A stretch of DNA of 64,000 bases, taken from positions 337,478 to 401,477 of the forward strand of contig NZ_BSFN01000003.1 of assembly GCF_027922365.1 (NCBI RefSeq), in the 5' to 3' direction. The position numbers were made by a program, and so were the translations under genes. The stretch is from Pseudomonas turukhanskensis. Lineage in GTDB: Bacteria; Pseudomonadota; Gammaproteobacteria; Pseudomonadales; Pseudomonadaceae. The notes under the pieces were generated by a model. It had not been told where the DNA came from. It was given only the letters and a program-made list of their open reading frames with translations, and did not search any database. Shown here in pieces: positions 8,299-16,708 of this stretch; position 1 is the stretch's first letter, and the number at the start of each line of letters is the position of its first letter.

Positions 8299-10128
8299 TC
8301 AGTCGAGGATTAGACCATAATCTCCACGCAATTCTTTATCTACCAAATGAAATCTGTCCAACGCCAGGCGTTTCCAATGTGTTTCCTTGATATGCTCGAG
8401 CAGTATTATCTGAAATCCCCCCTCTTCGTCCATATGCTTGATAAAAGAATTCATCTCAATTAACGCAGCGTCAAGACTGATAATATCATCCGTTGGTTCT
8501 CCCTCATTAGAGAAGTAAGGGGTGCTGGGCTGATCCAAAACCATGAACGAAGGCATCCACGTCACTTTGTGTCGCTTAGCCACTTGGTGGATCGCAAAAA
8601 AATAAGCTAAGTGAAGATATAGGTAGTTGGATGCACTGCCAATGTCAGGCATTTTTTCTACACAAGACAAATCCTCGGAAAATAAATGAATCAAGCGCTC
8701 TTTCTCACTAAACCGAGCGGTAAAATTATCGTAACCCTTGAGCTTCAGTCTCTTGAGTTTGTCATTGATAAACTCGTTAAGCTTTTGCTCTGCCAACTCC
8801 ACCTTTAGATTATCTTCCTCAATCACACTTTTTAGCTGATCGACTTTAGTCTGAAACTCTTCAGGATCGTATGCAAACGTATGATTATCTGAATCACTGA
8901 AAAGCTGGATTTTTGTGTCTAGCCTCCCGATATATTTGTAATATTCTTTAGGGCTCGAGCGAGATTTCTGGTTTTTTTGTAACGCAGCTAGCTTTTCTTC
9001 TAAATTTTTAATTTCTTTGGTGTTTTCTGATATTAAATCTTTCACCTCTGCCAAAAATGGAGCTTGGCTCTTGCTTTTAAGAGCGGCACGGAGGCGACTA
9101 AGTTCTGTTTGAAGATGATGAATGAGGCTATTGGCCAATTCTGATGGGAAGATCAATTCTGGGTGTTCGTTAAAGAACTCGACTGGACGCAATGCATCCT
9201 CTGCCTGCTTGGTAGAGTTGGAGAACTCAAGTTTTTTATCAGCAAAGGACTCATATTTTTTATTTTTAGAGCGAAGCGAAAATATTTTCTTTTCAAGCGC
9301 CTCTGTCTCACCCTTCCCAGGCAACGGAATATCTGAGTCGATTACCACCTCTTTCAATTTTTTCAAAAGCGCATCGACGTCGGTTGGAACATCCTCAATT
9401 ATGCCCAGAGCAGCCGCCTCCCGACCCAGACCTTGTAAGTCGTCGGAGAACGCTAGTTTATTTTTTTCGAAGATTTCTCTTTTGCGTTCTATAGCTACCT
9501 GCTTCTGCTCGAGATCAAGCAACTTTGTTTTTGCGGTCGAGGTTTTAGCGTTTTCAACTCCTAGCGCCATTCGAAAAGTTCGCTCAATAGACTCTTGATA
9601 TCGCCCGTCAGCTGGCCGTATATACAAATACTCAGGAGCAATAATTGCGTTCTGATCTTGATAGCTATGAGGAAGAAAGCTCCGAAAGGAAACTTTAGAG
9701 CCGGTACGAATGTGCCTGCCACCATATGGAATTTTCAGCTCGGAGTCGATACCAAACGCATCGTTGAGAATCTTCTTAAGATTGTCGACTTTGATATTAA
9801 AGTGTGGTGCTTCTGGAATAATACCATCCTCAGAGAAAAACGCTTGAGAGGTCTCCGCATTTTCTTCAGAAGGGCGTCCAATCAAAATTTCGCGACCGTG
9901 AATATTAATCCTGAGTCCATACCAAGTAACTTTGGAGTCAATATTGGTTTTTGATATTCCTTTCGTTTCACTGGCAAGCAGGCAGTAGTCTATAATATAG
10001 AGTATCGACGACTTGCCTTTTCCAGAGTCCCCAGTGATTACGTTAACCCGGTTCTCAAGGAATTCCAAATTTCTAAGAGTTCCATTTTTTTGCCAAAGAA
10101 GTATATTTTTTATTTGAATACTGCTCAT
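8299..10128 (-). CDS. ABC-3C system ATPase (DUF3732, SMC-like)
   Basis: A 609-residue SMC/RecN-like ATPase. Walker A is GDSGKGKSS (residues 33-41), the middle is long coiled coil (about 190-470), and the C-terminal half carries the SASNYLYLHLA signature-like block and a Walker B of the type hhhhDQPST (Asp near 532). The D-Q-P-S motif and the NY...HLA block are hallmarks of DUF3732 proteins, the ATPase of three-component ABC-3C conflict systems. It starts within the ATGA overlap of the middle-component gene, so it is the third gene of a coupled operon. It probably senses invading nucleic acid or nucleoprotein and controls the nuclease-like effector. The family is confident; a defence function is inference from family. 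Confidence 0.85.
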   Translation of the reverse strand: MSSIQIKNILLWQKNGTLRNLEFLENRVNVITGDSGKGKSSILYIIDYCLLASETKGISKTNIDSKVTWYGLRINIHGREILIGRPSEENAETSQAFFSEDGIIPEAPHFNIKVDNLKKILNDAFGIDSELKIPYGGRHIRTGSKVSFRSFLPHSYQDQNAIIAPEYLYIRPADGRYQESIERTFRMALGVENAKTSTAKTKLLDLEQKQVAIERKREIFEKNKLAFSDDLQGLGREAAALGIIEDVPTDVDALLKKLKEVVIDSDIPLPGKGETEALEKKIFSLRSKNKKYESFADKKLEFSNSTKQAEDALRPVEFFNEHPELIFPSELANSLIHHLQTELSRLRAALKSKSQAPFLAEVKDLISENTKEIKNLEEKLAALQKNQKSRSSPKEYYKYIGRLDTKIQLFSDSDNHTFAYDPEEFQTKVDQLKSVIEEDNLKVELAEQKLNEFINDKLKRLKLKGYDNFTARFSEKERLIHLFSEDLSCVEKMPDIGSASNYLYLHLAYFFAIHQVAKRHKVTWMPSFMVLDQPSTPYFSNEGEPTDDIISLDAALIEMNSFIKHMDEEGGFQIILLEHIKETHWKRLALDRFHLVDKELRGDYGLILD

Positions 10129-10580
10129 AAAACGATCCTAAAATTCTGATATAGCTCAGTGCTATTTTCTTCTAAAATTTTCGCCAACCTTGGAGCAGCA
10201 AGGTAAATTTCGGCTCCTAGTTGCCCTATCGACTTTTGGTTCGTCGACGTAAAAACCTCAGAGACAAGGGATAAAGTTCTTTCGTCAAACTTTGCTACCC
10301 CCATTTCGCATGCAAGTAACACTGTGTTTACCGAGATGCATGAAAAATCTAGGAAGTGGTTACTTACGGCGGAGAAGTCTTTTGGAAATGAAAGCACTAG
10401 ATCGCGACTACTGATATACATCACGTTTTTGTTTTTTAAAATTGAGCGAGTCCGCTTATTAAAGATTAACGGCAAAATCAGCATTGAGTTGGAAAGTTCG
10501 ATCGTTCGATCTGGCATGCATGCCAGCGTTGCTTGGAGCGCCAATACCCCGAGCACTTCGTTCGTTACAAGAGGATTCAT
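10125..10580 (-). CDS. ABC-3C system middle component
   Basis: A small helical protein of 151 residues lying between the effector and ATPase genes, the position and size of the ABC-3C middle component, a winged-helix-like adaptor. Sequence features such as NEVLGVLALQATLACMPDRT and LSNSMLILPLIFNKRTRSIL fit that family. The frame extends to 10613, but Met12 (10580) overlaps the effector stop as ATGA, and the gene's own stop overlaps the ATPase start as ATGA, so the inner start is preferred. Both junctions indicate translational coupling. The role is presumably to bridge effector and ATPase. Confidence 0.8.
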   Translation of the reverse strand: MNPLVTNEVLGVLALQATLACMPDRTIELSNSMLILPLIFNKRTRSILKNKNVMYISSRDLVLSFPKDFSAVSNHFLDFSCISVNTVLLACEMGVAKFDERTLSLVSEVFTSTNQKSIGQLGAEIYLAAPRLAKILEENSTELYQNFRIVL

Positions 10581-11773
10581 TTTAGGTAAAGCTCCTGCCA
10601 ATCTATCTTCCATCCAATCGACGGGGTATTAGAAAGCTTGATGAATTTTCCTCGACTGAACCCGTCTGGAAGTGCAATGTTTTTTATTTTCAACTCTTTA
10701 CTCAGGGTTTTTTCATAGCAAGCTTGAGCGGCCAAAATGGGCTGAGTGCCGTCTTGGGAAAATGTTCCATGAGCTTGCTTGTGTATGTTTTTCCAGCTCA
10801 TCTCGCACTGCTGCTCTAATCGAGTATCATCCTGGTAAGTAAAGTCCCCCTCTTTTTTTAACTCACCTATCAACTCTTCAGTTGCAAGCATCTCAATTCC
10901 GTGCTCAACCGCATCAGCTTCCGTCTTACCAATGTCTAACAACTGAGTGCTAAAAATGCTCCCTAAAAATGATAGGTTTTCTAGTCGCTGAAAATCATAG
11001 TACTTATCATAAAATCTATCATAATCGACATCGTTACTCCTCGATGATCTCAAGATCCTATCAAAACCCATCTGAACTCGGAAAGCCTGATAAGTGATTA
11101 ACACTTTTGCACCCGAGGTAATACTTTCCACCTTGAACTCTTTATAAGCTCCAACTACGAATTTTCGAGTGTCATCTAACTTGCTATCCGGTACGGCAAA
11201 ATAGGCTAGTTTTTTATTTATCTGGTGCTTAATACTTTCGTTATCGGTCTGAAAGCTGAAGCGTTCCAGAAGAAACTCGATTTCTTCATGATTCGCTGTT
11301 GCGAGGGCTTTTACATATCTGAAAATCGGGTTTTCCGGATCGGTCGGCGCTTTTAGCGCCTCAGTCGCTTGGATATCTTCAAAAATAGCCAGAATCGCCT
11401 CAATAATTTTTTCCTTGTTCTCCTTCGCGGCTTTCAAAAGAACAATCAGATTTTGATTATTGAGTTTTTTGTTTGAATATATTTGGAACTCAATATTTTT
11501 GCCGGGTGGCAACTCCGGTACCGATTTCCACCAGTTGTACAGCGTCTTCCACAGGTCGATATCCCTCTCGGTTATATTTCCTCCGGAAAGACTATGTTTA
11601 ACCTGAATAAGGCAGAGATCCTGAGTGATACTCTCGGTGTGAACGTCATCGAACACCTCTAGCCCAATTTGCTCTCCTGGTTTTAATCCAAGCAGAATAT
11701 TGACGAGTACAAGATCCTGATACTCAAAACCTAAAGCGCTTTTATCTGCCGCTGTTTGTTCTAAATGTCCCAT
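10577..11773 (-). CDS. ABC-3C system effector with PD-(D/E)XK-like nuclease domain
   Basis: A 398-residue protein. The N-terminal 100 residues contain ALGFEYQDLVLVNILLGL, then VFDDVH and LCLIQVKHS, the G..YQ / D / (E,Q)xK layout of restriction-like Cap4/DUF4297-type nucleases. The rest is a helical ABC-3C effector-associated region ending in FIKLSNTPSIGWKIDWQ. It is the first gene of the three-gene operon, upstream of the middle component. The ATG at 11773 has AGG six bases upstream and is preferred to the GTG at 11779. DNA is the most likely target. Note that the third catalytic position is Gln rather than Glu (QVK), as in several active members. Base composition is visibly AT-richer than the core genes, suggesting transfer. 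Confidence 0.75.
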   Translation of the reverse strand: MGHLEQTAADKSALGFEYQDLVLVNILLGLKPGEQIGLEVFDDVHTESITQDLCLIQVKHSLSGGNITERDIDLWKTLYNWWKSVPELPPGKNIEFQIYSNKKLNNQNLIVLLKAAKENKEKIIEAILAIFEDIQATEALKAPTDPENPIFRYVKALATANHEEIEFLLERFSFQTDNESIKHQINKKLAYFAVPDSKLDDTRKFVVGAYKEFKVESITSGAKVLITYQAFRVQMGFDRILRSSRSNDVDYDRFYDKYYDFQRLENLSFLGSIFSTQLLDIGKTEADAVEHGIEMLATEELIGELKKEGDFTYQDDTRLEQQCEMSWKNIHKQAHGTFSQDGTQPILAAQACYEKTLSKELKIKNIALPDGFSRGKFIKLSNTPSIGWKIDWQELYLK

Positions 11774-12123
11774 ACGCACCTACCGGAAACCATACTTCCG
11801 AGAAAATTTCTATGCTCAGGAAAACCTGAGCGCGAATCTGTCCGACAGCCGGCATCAGCTGGAGGCCACGCCCTAATTTATGGCTAGCGCAGTTTCCAGC
11901 GGTGGATGCCCAGAGGATTTTTGACTGGCTTATGCTTCATGCACGGATAGACCTCCTGGAGCGGCACTGATACCTGCTGATGAGGCCGACAGGCATGGAT
12001 GGCATATTGACATAACTCTATCGATGGTGGTGAGTGTGAGGATCGGTGCCCGCATCGTTTTAGCGATGGGAAAAGGGGACACCCATTAGCCGATCCCAAG
12101 TCAAGGTTAAAAGCCACCTCTCC

Positions 12124-12142
12124 CTGCCACTTTTAGTGGCAG
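12124..12142. repeat. Perfect hairpin CTGCCAC/GTGGCAG
   Basis: A 7-bp perfect stem with loop TTTTA (CTGCCACTTTTAGTGGCAG). It could be a bidirectional terminator or a mark of an element boundary. The T-run is short. Confidence 0.5.
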
Positions 12143-12403
12143 GTTTGCTTTGTTAGCCAACCTGATCGGTTGAACCTGTCGAACCCGTTTCCTCGTTGCT
12201 GGCTACGACCGAGTCGTGCCTAACACCCATTTGGATCAAGCCATTGCGCTACTGCAAGCAAAGCCCTAGCAGCTAACTGCTCCAGAGAAACGTTGGTGCC
12301 GCCAATGCGTCCAAAACGTGTCACAGAACTGTGGCTCGTGCCGAGGCACGTCCAGTCTCAACTGGCTCACTTGGCAGACGACCCGGTTACAACACACTCA
12401 GGC

Positions 12404-12473
12404 GGTGATAGTCGACCTCCACTCAGATTTCATGGTTCGTGACCAGTCCCTTTTTGGTTGATCGACTATCACC
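12404..12473. repeat. 12-bp inverted repeat near the IS110 gene 3' end
   Basis: GGTGATAGTCGA (12404-12415) pairs perfectly with TCGACTATCACC (12462-12473) around 46 bases, ending 11 bases before the transposase stop. In IS110/IS1111 elements one non-coding end encodes a structured guide (bridge/seek) RNA; this fold is in the right place for the IS1111 branch but could equally be an element terminal structure. Confidence 0.45.
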
Positions 12474-12484
12474 TAACTCGCCTC

Positions 12485-13498
12485 CTAAGCGAAACAGCGC
12501 TTGGCATCAAAAGGCTGTTTCTCCTTCAAAATGTGGTAACTCGCCCGCGCCAACTTGTGAGCCAGTGCTTTAGTGGCGACCACTGAATTGGTTTTGGCTT
12601 TTTTCTTTTCGAAAAAACGTTTGGCGTCATCGCTAAAGCGCCTAGCAAAATTAGCCGCTTCGATGAAGGCCCAAATAAGGTACGCGTTACCGTTCTTGGC
12701 GTTGCCTTCACCCTTCTTTTTGCCGTTCGAGCAATGCCCACTTTTCACGCATCGTGCATAGGACGCGAAATTGCCCACTTCGGCGAAACGCTCAATATTT
12801 CCCGTCTCCAACATAATGACCGTAGCCAGGACCTGACCAACTCCAGGCATAGTTTTCAACAGCGAATACTCTGGGCGCAAAGCGACCTCATGCAGCAGGC
12901 GATCTTCGATAACTTCAATCTGAACCTGTACTGCCTGAATAATGGCGACGTTGGCTTTCATCGCCAAAGCGATATCCGTTGGAAGGCCTAGCCTGTCAAC
13001 GGATGTCGCTGAAAGGGCTTTAACTGCGTTGCAACTCAATCGCCCACCCAGTTGACGCGCCAAAATGCTCTCAACGGCAAGAATGTGCTGTGTTCTGCTA
13101 CGTACCAATTGAATGCGCTTACGTGCCAAATCTCGCAATGCCCGCTCTTGTGGCGGATGGATATAGCCGGTTGGCAAAATCCCGAGCCGCAGCAGATGCG
13201 CCAAAAAGAACGCGTCATCCTTATCGTCAGCATGCTTCAAGCCGTCGTAGCGTTTAATCGCAACTGGGTTGGCTAGCCGGACCACATACCCTGCTGCCAT
13301 GAGCCCATCAACCAGCCAGTACCAGTTGTAAGTGGACTCAACTACCGCGCCCGCCAGCTCTGCACGATAGGGCTCCAGTACGTCGAGAATTTTCTTCAGG
13401 TCATTGGGGCAACGTCGGGAGACCAGGACCCGGTCTGTTTCGTCGATGACCACCACAACGCTATTGTTTGAATGCAGGTCTATGCCACAGAATTTCAT
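12485..13498 (-). CDS. IS110-family transposase
   Basis: A 337-residue DEDD-type recombinase. The N-terminal RuvC-like domain shows GIDLHSN (Asp7), VVESTYNWYWLVDGL (Glu) and KHADDKDDAFFLAHLLR (the two Asp), and the C-terminal transposase-20 domain shows LLKTMPGVGQVLATVIMLE and GNFASYARCV. The ATG at 13498 lies five bases after GAGGAGG and is preferred to the preceding GTG. Length and motifs look intact, so the element may be active. IS110 enzymes insert without inverted-repeat cleavage and use a guide RNA from the element end. It borders the ABC-3C island on its right. Confidence 0.9.
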   Translation of the reverse strand: MKFCGIDLHSNNSVVVVIDETDRVLVSRRCPNDLKKILDVLEPYRAELAGAVVESTYNWYWLVDGLMAAGYVVRLANPVAIKRYDGLKHADDKDDAFFLAHLLRLGILPTGYIHPPQERALRDLARKRIQLVRSRTQHILAVESILARQLGGRLSCNAVKALSATSVDRLGLPTDIALAMKANVAIIQAVQVQIEVIEDRLLHEVALRPEYSLLKTMPGVGQVLATVIMLETGNIERFAEVGNFASYARCVKSGHCSNGKKKGEGNAKNGNAYLIWAFIEAANFARRFSDDAKRFFEKKKAKTNSVVATKALAHKLARASYHILKEKQPFDAKRCFA

Positions 13499-13501
13499 CA
13501 C

Positions 13502-13671
13502 GGCCTCCTCACAGCAAAAGACAATGTTCGCACCTTGAATTTTGCGCCACCTCGGTGGCGGGGAGGTCGGCTAGATGATCCTCAGATTTGTTTCCCTACT
13601 CTCTGGCCCTTCGCCAACCCCGACCCCCATTTATCCCTCAATAGCGGCCTCCTTCAGGGAGAAACAATCTT
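13502..13671. other. IS110 upstream end with hairpin
   Basis: Non-coding. It contains CGCCACC-TC-GGTGGCG near 13546, a tight hairpin, upstream of the transposase. This is the other candidate position for an IS110-type guide RNA. The element boundary was not resolved. Confidence 0.4.
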
Positions 13672-14682
13672 TCACCCATCCCTCTTCACCCACCCCTGAA
13701 CCGCCACCCTCAGACACCTCCACGCAATAAACCCAATGATCAGCACCTCGGCAACGCCGGCCAGCACATTGAGTGAAAAGGTGAGCGGCTGCTCGGCCCA
13801 GTAGAAGCTCGATGAGCTCGAGCGCATGCCGCTGAAGCGCAGTTGCCCGGTAAAGAGTGCGCGTACCAGCGCGATAACCTGAGTGAGCTCCAGCACTGCC
13901 AAAAAAGCACCGATCAGGGTCAGCAGTAGGCGCCCGGGAATGCCGATTTTCTCGGTCGGCTCCTGCGCCGCAGGCGACCCGTTGCCCTTGGGCGGGGTGC
14001 GCTTTGGCGCGCCTTGGCGGGCTAACGCTGGAGCAGGTTGATGGGGTACTCCTAGAACGGTTGCCGGCATCTCGACTACTTCGGTTGGCACGGGCACTTC
14101 CAGGTAGTCGGCGAGCTCGCGTAACCACACCTCGGTGCGTTTACTGCCCGGCACTACTGGCACCGTGTCGGTGGTCAGGCGGTGCTCGGGGCCGTCGCGC
14201 ATCACTAGCCACAGCTGGGTGTAGAGGTGCTCGGCGTGTTGGCGGCGGCGCAGTTCCAGGCGTTTGGGGCCTTTGATTTTAAATGCCTCCACGCGCTCGC
14301 GGCGGCCAAAAAAGTTCTGCGTGCGGCGCTTGCCTTCGCCGTCGCGGCGCGACAGCAGTAACGTCTCGCGCGTGCCGGTGTACACCGCCATCAGCACAGC
14401 GAGCGCGGGAATCAGCAGCAGCGCGAGAACGATCAAGAGCAGGTGCAGTGGATGCATCTGCCCCGGTATGTCGGAGGCGAACGCAAACACCACAAACGCC
14501 ACCGGCGCGGCTAACGAGACTGCGCCTGCCAGCACAATGGCGATACTTTGCGCCCGGTTGTACGAGTGAATATGCAAGTCACCCTGCGCCGTGCGTTCAA
14601 ACCGATGGCCAAGCAACATGCGATTAACTTCCTGACTGGGGCCCAGCGCACCAACGTCTGTAAGTGCTATTTCGCGCGACAT
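13672..14682 (-). CDS. Hypothetical four-helix membrane protein
   Basis: A 336-residue protein that I do not recognise. Two adjacent helices lie at about residues 45-70 and 80-102, followed by a cytoplasmic basic region (RRDGEGKRRTQNFFGRRERV), a beta-rich stretch and a Pro/Ala-rich linker. Two more helices lie at about 258-280 and 308-330. The layout resembles membrane proteins with a PH-like internal domain, but no motif fixes this. It stands alone, divergent from nothing close, in normal core composition. An adjacent nitrilase on the same strand is about 110 bases away. Confidence 0.7.
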   Translation of the reverse strand: MSREIALTDVGALGPSQEVNRMLLGHRFERTAQGDLHIHSYNRAQSIAIVLAGAVSLAAPVAFVVFAFASDIPGQMHPLHLLLIVLALLLIPALAVLMAVYTGTRETLLLSRRDGEGKRRTQNFFGRRERVEAFKIKGPKRLELRRRQHAEHLYTQLWLVMRDGPEHRLTTDTVPVVPGSKRTEVWLRELADYLEVPVPTEVVEMPATVLGVPHQPAPALARQGAPKRTPPKGNGSPAAQEPTEKIGIPGRLLLTLIGAFLAVLELTQVIALVRALFTGQLRFSGMRSSSSSFYWAEQPLTFSLNVLAGVAEVLIIGFIAWRCLRVAVQGWVKRDG

Positions 14683-14797
14683 GAAGCTATCGCAAAGGCC
14701 GGGAAGCGCTCTTGCCCAAGACCGTACGCGAATGCCCGAAAGCCCAAAAGAGCGGTTCTGCTATTTCAGTGATAAGGCATTCTCACCCATCCAGGGC

Positions 14798-15538
14798 TCA
14801 GACCTTACCCGATAAACTCAGCAACGCTCCCTTGCCGGTGCCCAGCTCGTAACTAACCAGCGCCTCGCCAGCGGCATCCGCGCCAATGATCAATTGGCCA
14901 TCGGCATCCCAAAAACCCGACTGCCCGGCGCTGACAAAGTTGTCGGCCGGGCCCACGCAATTGGCCATCATCACCGTCAGCGCGTGCTGTTTTGCGATAC
15001 GTGGATAGTGACCATAGGCAGCGCCCACGCCCCGCGCGGATTTCGCCACGCTGGCGCAATAGACGTGTGCACCTGCGTCTGCCGCCTGTTGGGCGTGTTG
15101 TAGCTGCAGCGACTCATAACAAATGGCCGGTGCCAGTACCTGATCAGCACAGGCAAACACCCGCGTCCCCACGCCTGGGGAAAAGAACGGCAACTCATCC
15201 GCGTGCAAAAGCTGTTTGGAATATGTGCTGCGCGGCACGCCTGGCTGGAAGGTGATCATGCTGATCTCATTGCCTCGTTCACCACGCGTGGGCACCCCCA
15301 CGGCAATCAGCAGATTGAGGCGATCACTGAGCCGCTGGAATACATCCAGGCGCTCATCGCCAGCGCCTATGGCCAGCGCTTGGGCAAGGTGTGGCTCATA
15401 CCCGGTAAGCGACAGCTCAGGGAAAAACACGGCGTCAGCACGTTGGCTGCCTGCGAGCTCAACCACCGCAACGTGCTTGCGGATGTTTGCCGCCATGTCG
15501 CCTGGGATAGAGGAAATTTGTGCGGCCATCAGTTTCAT
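14798..15538 (-). CDS. Carbon-nitrogen hydrolase (nitrilase superfamily)
   Basis: A 246-residue amidase of the nitrilase superfamily with the full catalytic triad: Glu41 (FFPELSLTGYE), Lys108 (TYSKQLLHADE) and Cys140 (APAICYESLQ). These enzymes hydrolyse amides or nitriles through a Cys-acyl intermediate. The protein is short and lacks extra domains, so it resembles small cytoplasmic amidases such as omega-amidase or N-carbamoyl-type enzymes; the substrate cannot be assigned. A RidA gene lies upstream on the same strand, about 110 bases away. Confidence 0.88.
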   Translation of the reverse strand: MKLMAAQISSIPGDMAANIRKHVAVVELAGSQRADAVFFPELSLTGYEPHLAQALAIGAGDERLDVFQRLSDRLNLLIAVGVPTRGERGNEISMITFQPGVPRSTYSKQLLHADELPFFSPGVGTRVFACADQVLAPAICYESLQLQHAQQAADAGAHVYCASVAKSARGVGAAYGHYPRIAKQHALTVMMANCVGPADNFVSAGQSGFWDADGQLIIGADAAGEALVSYELGTGKGALLSLSGKV

Positions 15539-15648
15539 TACGGGTCCTTGTTATTACCACGACAACGGCTGAGTGCTCCTGCCTGCCAGGCGCAATCGGC
15601 TACCTGCACCTTACTTAATCGCTCCGGTTTTTACCCGGTCAGCAGGGC

Positions 15649-16050
15649 TTAGCCGTGCTGGCGTTGTACGGCCACGCATTTGATTTCCAGCAACAGGGCC
15701 GGGTGCGCGAGCGCCGCCACGCCGATGCAGGTCCAGGCAGCAGTTCCCCTGGGGAAAAAGCGGTCTCGAACTTCTCGATAAAGGTCCAGGTGGGTGGCGA
15801 GGTCAACGTGGTAGGTCGTCATATCCACCACGTCTTCGAAGGTGCAGCCACCGGCGTGCAGGACGTCGCGCATATTTTCCCAGGCTGCCACGAACTGCGC
15901 TTCCGGTTCTTCAATAATCACCAGGTCTGCGGTTCGCCCAATCTGGCCAGAGCAAAACAGCGTGCCGCCAACCTTTACGGCGGGCACATAGCCAATGCGC
16001 TCGGGAATGAGCGCCATGGATTCGGGAATGATGAGCTCGCGGTCTGACAT
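15649..16050 (-). CDS. RidA family protein
   Basis: A 133-residue member of the RidA/YjgF/UK114 family: IGYVPAVKVGGTLFCSGQIG, a central helix (AAWENMRDVLHAGGCTFEDVVDMTTYHVD) and a C-terminal ALLLEIKCVAVQ strand. Classical RidA has an Arg-Thr pair near the C terminus that binds 2-aminoacrylate; here the corresponding Arg is not seen (LLLEIKCVAV), so this belongs to a sub-group without proven imine deaminase activity. The start at 16050 has GAGGAT upstream and is preferred to the longer frame. Confidence 0.8.
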   Translation of the reverse strand: MSDRELIIPESMALIPERIGYVPAVKVGGTLFCSGQIGRTADLVIIEEPEAQFVAAWENMRDVLHAGGCTFEDVVDMTTYHVDLATHLDLYREVRDRFFPRGTAAWTCIGVAALAHPALLLEIKCVAVQRQHG

Positions 16051-16217
16051 TGCTAAATCCTCGTGGCGGTTAGAAGTGGAGTAGGGCTGCAAACGGGGGT
16101 CGCTTGCCCAGGTAATACGGTCGCTTATGGTCATTCAAGGAAGGTGCCAAATCCATCTGCGCAAGCCTGCGGCATTTGCTTTTACACTTGCCGTTTCTTT
16201 CCGGACGGACAATCACC

Positions 16218-16637
16218 GTGGCGCGTTTTCTTTCCTTGCTGTTGTTAGTGTTGCCTGGCTTGGCTGCGGCGGCGCAGTTGCCGCCGGCGCTTGAAAACAC
16301 CGAGCTGTACAGCAAAGTCGCCAGCGATTGCCATGATGTGGACCTGGCGAGCTGGAAGCATCCGACCCGCGCGGTGCTGGAGAGCAACAAGGTTCCCATC
16401 GAGCGAGTGGAGCTGTGCAACGGCGGGCGTTACCCGATTTTCCATGTGCAGTTTCCCTATGATCCACAAGGCCAGACCCGTGATTTCTTCGCGCCACTGT
16501 ACGAGCAAATGAGGAAGGCCAACGGCAAATGGCCCTATGCCTTTGTCGACAGCAATGACGCGCAGGTGCTGTACATCAGCTACCGCGACAATGGCACCAC
16601 CGCCATGGATTACGAGTTTTATACGCTCCCTCAGTGA
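16218..16637 (+). CDS. Hypothetical secreted protein
   Basis: A 139-residue protein beginning at GTG. It has a clear signal peptide (RFLSLLLLVLPGLAAAA) and a mature domain of about 120 residues with two Cys (DCHDVD, ELCNGG). I do not recognise the family. The mature part reads like a small periplasmic protein with alternating strands (YPIFHVQFPYDPQG, VLYISYRDNG). An upstream TTG at 16176 would add 14 residues before the signal. No operon partner is evident. Confidence 0.6.
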   Translation: MARFLSLLLLVLPGLAAAAQLPPALENTELYSKVASDCHDVDLASWKHPTRAVLESNKVPIERVELCNGGRYPIFHVQFPYDPQGQTRDFFAPLYEQMRKANGKWPYAFVDSNDAQVLYISYRDNGTTAMDYEFYTLPQ

Positions 16638-16708
16638 AGGGAGCGGGGGCGTTTAGCAAGTGTGCTTTTCGCCGGGGAAGCTCGGCGCACCCTGGCGGCG
16701 ACAGACGA

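Larger units (their letters stand above)
11780..12484. other. Gap between ABC-3C operon and IS110-family gene
   Basis: About 700 bases without a gene I can support. The first 100 bases should hold the ABC-3C promoter. A short frame on the minus strand (11884-12117) has no recognisable similarity and no good start. A hairpin lies at 12124 and a long-looped inverted repeat at 12404, the latter probably belonging to the IS110 element end. Confidence 0.5.

Noticed and set aside
10581..10613. Longer start for the ABC-3C middle component
   Set aside because: The inner ATG overlaps the effector stop as ATGA, matching the second junction of the operon; the longer start has no such support.
11884..12117. 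Small minus-strand open frame upstream of the ABC-3C operon
   Set aside because: No recognisable similarity, odd composition and no ribosome site; more likely a remnant or non-coding.
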